Source of the DNA: an uncultured Coriobacteriaceae bacterium
Lineage (GTDB): Bacteria; Actinomycetota; Coriobacteriia; Coriobacteriales; Atopobiaceae
NCBI GenBank assembly: GCA_902779675.1
Contig: CACZCK010000009.1
Coordinates: 1-64,000 of the forward strand
Direction of reading: 5' to 3'
Length of the DNA stretch: 64,000 bases
Shown here: positions 58,898 through 64,000 of the stretch, one piece after another
Position numbering within the stretch: position 1 is the first letter of the stretch
Layout: the number at the start of each line of letters is the position of its first letter
The notes under the pieces: generated by a model
What the model saw: only the letters and a program-made list of their open reading frames with translations
Database searches by the model: none
What the model was told of the DNA's origin: nothing
Program-made: the position numbers and the translations under genes

Positions 58898-60241
58898 CTA
58901 CGGACGCGGATGCCCGCACTCCATGCAGAACTTGCCCGTGTTCTCGTGTCCGCAGTCTGGGCAGGTCCAGGAGCCAGACGCGGGCCTGGGCGTGCCGCAC
59001 TCGCTGCAGAACTTGCCGGTGTTCTCGGTGCCGCAGCTGGGACACTTCCACGTGCCTGCGGGGGCAGGCTTGGGCGTGCCGCACTCGCTGCAGAACTTGC
59101 CGGTGTTGGTGGCGCCACAGCTGGGGCAGGCCCAGCCATCGGCCGCGGGTGCCGCGGGTGCCTGCGGGGGCACCACCTGCCCTGGAGCCGTCACCTGGTA
59201 GGCGTTGGCCGGCTGCTCGTAGGGGATGTACTGGTTGGCGGGCGGGTAGCCGTGGCCGACCTGCGTGTTGTTGGAGGCGCCCTGCATCATGTTCATGCCC
59301 GCGAAGCCCACCATAGCCCCGGCCTCGTTACCAGCGGCAATCTTGAGCGCGTCGCCCTCGGCCACCGTGCGCTTGCCCTCCGCCATCGCGCGGTTGGCCT
59401 CACGCATGTTGGGGTCGCGCATGACGGCCGTCATCTGCATCTGCCGGATCTCTTCTTCCTCCTCGGGGAGGGCGGCAATGGTGTTGATGCCCACGCTGAC
59501 CACGGCGATGCCGCGCTTCTCGGTCCACTTGGCGGAGAGCTCGGCCTCCATGGCCTCCGACAACTCCATGGCGTGCGCGGGGAACATGCTAAAGCGGATG
59601 CCCATGGTCGACAGGCGGCCAAAGCCCGGCTGCAGCGCAGTCAGAAACTCGCTGCGCATCGTGGGAGCCAGCTGGTCCACGCGGTAGCTGTCGCGCACGT
59701 TGCCAGCCACGTACTTGTAAAAGAGCAGCGGGTCAACGATGCGGAAGGAATACTCGCCGTTGCAGCGGCAGTGGATGTCGGTGTCCAGGCCGATGTTGGC
59801 GTCGACCACGCGCACGGTCACGGGCGCCGGGGTGCCGTACTTGTTGCCCATGATTTCCTTGGTGTTGACAAAGTAGACGCGCACGTCGTTGGCAGCGTCC
59901 CCGCCAAAGGTGAAGCGCTCGCCAATGCGCTTGAACGTGGCCTCAAGCTGATCGCCCAGGTCGCCGTAGAAGACAGACGGCTCGGACTCGCTCTCAAAGA
60001 GAAACTCACCCGGCTCGGCGCACACGTCGATCACGGCGCCCTGGTGCACGATGAGCATGCACTGCCCCTCGTTGACCGCAATGATGGAGCCGTTGCTCAG
60101 AAGGTTGTCCGAGCCGCCGGTGCGCTTGCGCCCCTTGACCACGAGCACGTCGTTGGGAATCGCATCACAGTAGATGTAGTCGCGCCACTGCTCGCTGAGA
60201 ACGCCAGCCGCCGCGCCGATGCCTGCACGAAGAAGTCCCAT
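58898..60241 (-). CDS. SPFH-domain protein with three zinc ribbons
   Basis: 447 residues starting after ACGGAGG. N-terminal SPFH/virion-core-protein-like domain (YdjI type, residues ~15-290: AVNEGQCMLIVHQGAVIDVC and YSFRIVDPLLFYKYVAGNVR), a helical region, a Pro/Ala-rich linker and three nearly identical zinc ribbons at the C-terminus (ACPSCGATNTGKFCSECGTP, KCPSCGTENTGKFCSECGTP, TCPDCGHENTGKFCMECGHP). Such proteins assemble membrane-associated platforms. It precedes the DUF4428 gene's 3' end by 51 bp on the same strand, so they are cotranscribed. Confidence 0.88.
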   Translation of the reverse strand: MGLLRAGIGAAAGVLSEQWRDYIYCDAIPNDVLVVKGRKRTGGSDNLLSNGSIIAVNEGQCMLIVHQGAVIDVCAEPGEFLFESESEPSVFYGDLGDQLEATFKRIGERFTFGGDAANDVRVYFVNTKEIMGNKYGTPAPVTVRVVDANIGLDTDIHCRCNGEYSFRIVDPLLFYKYVAGNVRDSYRVDQLAPTMRSEFLTALQPGFGRLSTMGIRFSMFPAHAMELSEAMEAELSAKWTEKRGIAVVSVGINTIAALPEEEEEIRQMQMTAVMRDPNMREANRAMAEGKRTVAEGDALKIAAGNEAGAMVGFAGMNMMQGASNNTQVGHGYPPANQYIPYEQPANAYQVTAPGQVVPPQAPAAPAADGWACPSCGATNTGKFCSECGTPKPAPAGTWKCPSCGTENTGKFCSECGTPRPASGSWTCPDCGHENTGKFCMECGHPRP

Positions 60242-60292
60242 GTTTGCCTCCGTATCCGTCGTGTGGAGAAGCGGTCCCTGTCCTTGTGGTTG

Positions 60293-61222
60293 CTACTGGT
60301 TCTGGCGGCGCTTGAAGTCCGCCTTGGCCCTGCCCGTCACTGCTGGCTTTGTGGTTGCCGCATCCTGCTGCCGCGGCTGGCCGGAGGAGCGCCGGCCAAA
60401 GCCCTCGCCGCCAAAGTCGTGCTCGTCGGATCCCTCCTCGCGGCGCTGCACCGGCTCGGTGTGCTCGGTGCGCTGCCCAACCTGCTGTGCGGCCAGGCTG
60501 GCCAGGCTGCTACCGCAGTACGGGCAGCATCCCGACGCGTCGGGCGCAGTGGTGGCCAGGCAGTTGGGACAGGTGACGGGTGCCTTAGGCGCCGTGGCGG
60601 CACGCTGCTCGGCGCGGATGCCCGTGAGGGCCTCCTTGATATCGCGGGCAAGCTGCTCGGCCTGCCGGTACTCCGCCGACCCCTTGTTCTCGATGCGGTT
60701 CTCGTTGACCCTAAGCTCGATCTGCTCGATGTAGGGATGGCTCACGTAGATGGTCGCATAGAAGTCGTAGTCGATGTCGTAGCGCGGTGGGTCGTACGAG
60801 ACCTCGTGGCCCTCGGCGTCCTTGCGCCTGATCTCGGTCTTGCTCTCCTTGACCCGGTAGTCGCAGCCGGTGATCTGCGAGAACTCGAGCACGTCGGGGT
60901 TGCGCGATGCCCAGCCGCTTGGCGAGGCGTTGGTCACAATCACCTTGGAGCGGTCTTCGTCGAGGTAGACCTTGGTGTTGGTGCCCAGCGTGCGCGTCAC
61001 GTGGAACGCGTCGACCTCGGCCTTGTTGGCTTCGCGGTAGGCCAGCTGAGCCTGTATATCATCGACGGTTGCGGTGCGGTAGCCGTGGAAGTAGGGCGAG
61101 AGCTTACCCGAGCAGTCCTTGCACAGGTACGCCTCGCTGATCTTGGTCTTGCCAAAGACGCCCAGCTCCTTGCCACAGATCGCGCAGTTCTTCTTCTCAA
61201 ACAGCTTGCCAAACAGAGCCAT
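60293..61222 (-). CDS. DUF4428 zinc-ribbon protein
   Basis: 309 residues. N-terminal DUF4428 zinc ribbon (NCAICGKELGVFGKTKISEA then LCKDCSGKLSPYF), a central domain with beta strands (VYLDEDRSKVIVTNASP, YDIDYDFYATIYVSHPYIEQ), a second zinc ribbon (TCPNCLATTAPDASGCCPYC) and a basic tail. The function of this family is unknown; the partner is the SPFH protein downstream. Likely a membrane-adjacent complex component. First gene of a two-gene unit. Confidence 0.85.
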   Translation of the reverse strand: MALFGKLFEKKNCAICGKELGVFGKTKISEAYLCKDCSGKLSPYFHGYRTATVDDIQAQLAYREANKAEVDAFHVTRTLGTNTKVYLDEDRSKVIVTNASPSGWASRNPDVLEFSQITGCDYRVKESKTEIRRKDAEGHEVSYDPPRYDIDYDFYATIYVSHPYIEQIELRVNENRIENKGSAEYRQAEQLARDIKEALTGIRAEQRAATAPKAPVTCPNCLATTAPDASGCCPYCGSSLASLAAQQVGQRTEHTEPVQRREEGSDEHDFGGEGFGRRSSGQPRQQDAATTKPAVTGRAKADFKRRQNQ

Positions 61223-61396
61223 CGTCGCACCTACCCTTCCTGTAAGCGAGACTCGCCCGATGTGCCCATCAACTAAGAGTATCCGCTGGTGCCATAGGGT
61301 CTCTCACCCATTTGGATGATATTGGTCGAATGGTGCGGCGAGCGGTTTTTACGCTCTCGTGAGGCTATCATGGACACTTGCACCGAAGGAGGGTCC

Positions 61397-62314
61397 ATGA
61401 GGCAGAATCGCATGATCGAGGGAATCGCGTCGACGCTCGCAGGCGCCATCGCCTGGGGAATGAGCGGCACGTGCGTGCAGTACCTGTTTGCGCATTCTGC
61501 CATCGACTCGCTGCTGCTCACGGCGCTGCGCCAGGTGGGCGCAGGCATCATGTTTTTGGCGGTGCTGCTGCTGGGGCACCGCGACCAGCTGCGCAAGATG
61601 CTCGCCGACGCCGACTCGCGCCGCAGGCTAGCGATTTTTGGCACGGCGGGACTGTTCCTCAACTCCACGCTGTACGCCACCACCATCAGCTACACCAACG
61701 CGGGCACGGCCACCGTGCTGCAGAGCCTCAATGTGCCCATGGTGCTGGGGCTCGCCTGCCTCACCGATCGCCGCCTGCCCCGACGCCTCGAACTGGCCGC
61801 CCTCGCCTGTGCGGCGCTGGCCACCTTCCTCATTGCCACGGGTGGCGACCCGAACACGCTGCACTTGCCCCTGCTGGGTCTGGTGTTTGGCGTGGCCACG
61901 GCAGCCGCGGCCGTCTTCTACACCAGCTACCCGAAGCCGCTGTTCGAGCGCTGGGGCAGTCTGGCCACCACGGGTGTGGGCATGGCCGTCGCCGGTGTGA
62001 GCGGACTGGCCTTCTGGACTCTGACAAGGGGGCTGAGCAGCGGGTTTCCTGCTCTCTCGCTGGACTGCTGGGCCGTACTGGGCGTAGCTTCGCTCGTGGG
62101 AACCTTTGGCGCCTACGGCCTCTTTCTGCACGGCATCTCGCTGGTGGGCCCGGTGCGCGGCAACATGCTGGGCACGGCCGAGCCCGTGAGCGCCACGGTG
62201 CTCACCGCTCTGCTGCTGCACACGGCCTTCTCGTGGGCCGACTGGGCTGGCCTGGTGCTCATGGTAGCCACCATCGTGCTGGTCACGCTGCAGTCGTCCG
62301 CAAGCGAGGGCTAA
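61397..62314 (+). CDS. EamA/DMT-family transporter 2
   Basis: 305 residues from the ATG after GAAGGAGGG. Ten membrane segments, two EamA repeats: STLAGAIAWGMSGTCVQYLF and VGTFGAYGLFLHGISLVGPV. LNSTLYATTISYTNAGTATV and LGLACLTDRRLP are typical of the family. The substrate is unknown. It ends 20 bp before a GGGG/CCCC-core palindrome that separates it from the convergent glucosidase gene. Confidence 0.92.
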   Translation: MRQNRMIEGIASTLAGAIAWGMSGTCVQYLFAHSAIDSLLLTALRQVGAGIMFLAVLLLGHRDQLRKMLADADSRRRLAIFGTAGLFLNSTLYATTISYTNAGTATVLQSLNVPMVLGLACLTDRRLPRRLELAALACAALATFLIATGGDPNTLHLPLLGLVFGVATAAAAVFYTSYPKPLFERWGSLATTGVGMAVAGVSGLAFWTLTRGLSSGFPALSLDCWAVLGVASLVGTFGAYGLFLHGISLVGPVRGNMLGTAEPVSATVLTALLLHTAFSWADWAGLVLMVATIVLVTLQSSASEG

Positions 62315-62333
62315 CGACACCGGCCCACGGCCT

Positions 62334-62366
62334 TTCGCGCAAAAGGGGTACTCCCTTTTGCGCGAA
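62334..62366. terminator. bidirectional palindrome TTCGCGCAAAAGGG
   Basis: Fourteen-base arms TTCGCGCAAAAGGG and CCCTTTTGCGCGAA, 5-nt loop GTACT, between the convergent EamA and glucosidase genes. The TTCGCGCA arm is shared with the palindromes at 7867 and 56230. Confidence 0.75.
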
Positions 62367-62373
62367 GCAAGTG

Positions 62374-64000
62374 TCAGACCTCCTGCCACAGGTACACGCG
62401 GCACTCGTAGGGCCGCAGGAAGAAGGCGTTGCCCTCGGTCGGTGCGTCCTCGTAGCCACAAAGACAGAGCTCGGCCTCTGCGAGCGGCAAGTCGCCCGGC
62501 GCCGAGAAGTACGCCGTCCTGCCCGTGAACGAGCACACTACCAGCAGCTTCTGCCCAACGCCCTCGCGAACATGGGCGTACAGTTGCGCACTCGCCTGCT
62601 TGAGCTCGCGATACGATCCTTCGCGTACCACCGGCAGCCGCCGACGCAGTGCAATGGCCTCCCGGTAGAAGGCCAGCAGCGAGTCCGGATCCTCCTCGGC
62701 CGCTGCCACGTTGATCTGTCGATAGTTGGTGTTAATCGGGAACCACGGCTGGGCCGTGCCATCTCCGCCCACAAACCCGGCACCAGGCTCCGCGCTCCAC
62801 TGCATGGGCGTGCGCGCATGGTCGCGCGTGGCGCGGTTAGCCAGGCGCAAGCAGGCTGCCTCGGGCACACCCATCTTGCGCAGCCGCGCCACCTGGTTGA
62901 ACGTCGAGACGTCGGCAGAATCCTCCACGCGAGTCAGGTAGGTGTTGGTCATGCCGATCTCCTGCCCCTGGTACACGAAGGGCGTCCCGCGCAAGAAGAG
63001 GTAGCTGCAGGCCAGGCTCTTACCGCTCTCCACCCGATACCGCTCGCTACCGTAGCGGCTGATGATGCGCGGATGGTCGTGGTTCTCAAGATAAAGCGAG
63101 TTCCAAGCATCCTGCGCCAGCCCCGTCTGCCAGCGCCCCAGCGCGCGCTTGTAGGCGCGCAGGTCAAACGGCCGCGGAATCCAGTCGGTCACCACGCAGT
63201 CGGCCCCCATGTGCTCGAAGGTGAACATCATGTCCAGCTCCTGCTCGGGACCCTCGGCGCAGTACTCCAGCGCCTTCTGCGCGCTGATCATGGGCGCCTC
63301 ACCCACTGTCATGCAGTCGTATGCGTCGAGCACATTGTGGCGGAATTGCCGCAGGTACTCGTGCACACGCGGACCGTGGTCGTAGAAGCGCATGCCGCGA
63401 GCCGCGGGCTTGAGCGGGTTGTCATCGGGCAGAGCCGGGTCCTTGCTGATGTAGGTGATCACGTCCTCGCGGAAGCCATCCACACCCATCTCGAGCCAGA
63501 AGCGCATGATGCGCTCTACCTCGGCACGCACCTCGGGGTTGTCCATGTTGAGGTCAGGCTGCTTCTTGGCAAAGATGTGCAGGTACCACTGGTCGCGCGC
63601 GGGTTCGTACTCCCAGGCGTCACCCTCAAAGAGACTATCCCAGTTGTTGGGCGGCGTACCGCCGGCCTCGGGCGCGCCGGGCGTCCTGCCATCGCGCCAG
63701 ACGTACCAGTCGGCGTAGCGGTTGTCGCGCGAGCTGCGGCTCTGCACAAACCAGGCGCACTCGTCGGAGGTGTGGTTGACCACCAGGTCCATGATCACGC
63801 GCAGACCGCGCTCGTGGGCGCCTTCGAGCACCTGGCGAAAGACATCCAGCGTGCCGTACTCGGGATTGATGTCGTAGTAGTCCGCAATGTCGTAGCCAAA
63901 GTCCGCCTGCGGACTGGGATACAGTGGGCTAAACCAGATGCCCGTCACGCCCAAGCTGGCAATGTAGTCGAGCTTGCCCAGCACACCCCACAGGTCACCA
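62374..64000 (-). CDS. GH13 alpha-glucosidase (oligo-1,6-glucosidase-like), 5' end beyond window
   Basis: About 542 codons are visible; the frame continues to the right edge with GDLWGVLGKLDYI, so the N-terminus lies beyond. GH13 motifs: VNHTSDE, nucleophile Asp in GFREDVITYI, acid/base Glu in MTVGEAPMIS and the third Asp in YLENHDHPRII. The pattern fits GH13_31 enzymes that hydrolyse alpha-1,6- or alpha-1,4-linked glucose from isomaltose, dextrins or sucrose. Cytoplasmic. Complements the sucrose locus. Confidence 0.9.
   Translation of the reverse strand, partial: GDLWGVLGKLDYIASLGVTGIWFSPLYPSPQADFGYDIADYYDINPEYGTLDVFRQVLEGAHERGLRVIMDLVVNHTSDECAWFVQSRSSRDNRYADWYVWRDGRTPGAPEAGGTPPNNWDSLFEGDAWEYEPARDQWYLHIFAKKQPDLNMDNPEVRAEVERIMRFWLEMGVDGFREDVITYISKDPALPDDNPLKPAARGMRFYDHGPRVHEYLRQFRHNVLDAYDCMTVGEAPMISAQKALEYCAEGPEQELDMMFTFEHMGADCVVTDWIPRPFDLRAYKRALGRWQTGLAQDAWNSLYLENHDHPRIISRYGSERYRVESGKSLACSYLFLRGTPFVYQGQEIGMTNTYLTRVEDSADVSTFNQVARLRKMGVPEAACLRLANRATRDHARTPMQWSAEPGAGFVGGDGTAQPWFPINTNYRQINVAAAEEDPDSLLAFYREAIALRRRLPVVREGSYRELKQASAQLYAHVREGVGQKLLVVCSFTGRTAYFSAPGDLPLAEAELCLCGYEDAPTEGNAFFLRPYECRVYLWQEV

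Noticed and set aside
57893..61276. A 1127-codon open frame on the plus strand
   Set aside because: Antisense shadow of the ROK, SPFH and DUF4428 genes in high-GC DNA; no start site, no recognisable domain.
1..64000. CRISPR array
   Set aside because: No series of regularly spaced direct repeats seen; repeats found are isolated palindromes.

Overview
The window looks like chromosome of a high-GC actinobacterium, most likely a member of the class Coriobacteriia (Olsenella/Atopobium-like). This is inferred from the high G+C codon usage, the actinobacterial initiator-tRNA sequence, and the sucrose phosphorylase, GH32 and sucrose-type PTS gene set. No species can be assigned from sequence alone.

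Positions 1-15200 are accessory. They run from the 3' end of an IS21-type istB gene, through an unusual operon (NYN/PIN-like nuclease, a protein with a type I restriction specificity-like C-terminus, and a 649-residue protein of no recognised family) under a promoter carrying twin operators, to a small excisionase and a tyrosine integrase. Next to the integrase is the 3' half of an initiator tRNA plus its terminator. A second copy, interrupted by 43 bp, lies 2.6 kb further on, so two att-like repeats bracket a truncated BspA-type repeat gene, an ArsR/radical-SAM pair and a small gene. Beyond the second repeat come a RelB/RelE-like toxin-antitoxin pair, a Sel1-repeat gene, two damaged RiPP-precursor-like genes, an AT-rich gene-free stretch with a long hairpin, and a small membrane protein.

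Positions 15200-38600 are mostly housekeeping: a cysteine hydrolase, DUF47 plus PiT phosphate uptake, a peroxiredoxin, HD hydrolases, a cupin, an iron alcohol dehydrogenase plus a cyclase-family hydrolase, a two-component system, an amino-acid permease, a beta-helix lipoprotein, a MurT-like ligase divergent from an ACT-ACT-metallo-beta-lactamase-fold protein, a zinc-ribbon/TIR/membrane/beta-propeller protein and a CorA-type transporter.

Positions 38600-53500 are a sucrose/fructan locus: GH32 hydrolase, sucrose phosphorylase, two LacI regulators, two paralogous IIBCA PTS permeases, fructokinase, and a second GH32. Related operators (roughly TGGRAWCGWTTYCAC) lie ahead of most of its units. Sucrose can therefore enter as sucrose-6-phosphate, be cut to glucose-6-phosphate and fructose, and the fructose be phosphorylated. 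Internal free sucrose can be phosphorolysed.

Positions 53500-64000 hold PlsY-like, HAD, two EamA transporters, a lipoprotein, an acetyltransferase, a ROK kinase, an SPFH/zinc-ribbon protein with a DUF4428 partner, and a GH13 alpha-glucosidase cut by the window end. A family of palindromes with GGGG/CCCC cores and compensating arms is scattered through intergenic gaps and mostly marks gene 3' ends.
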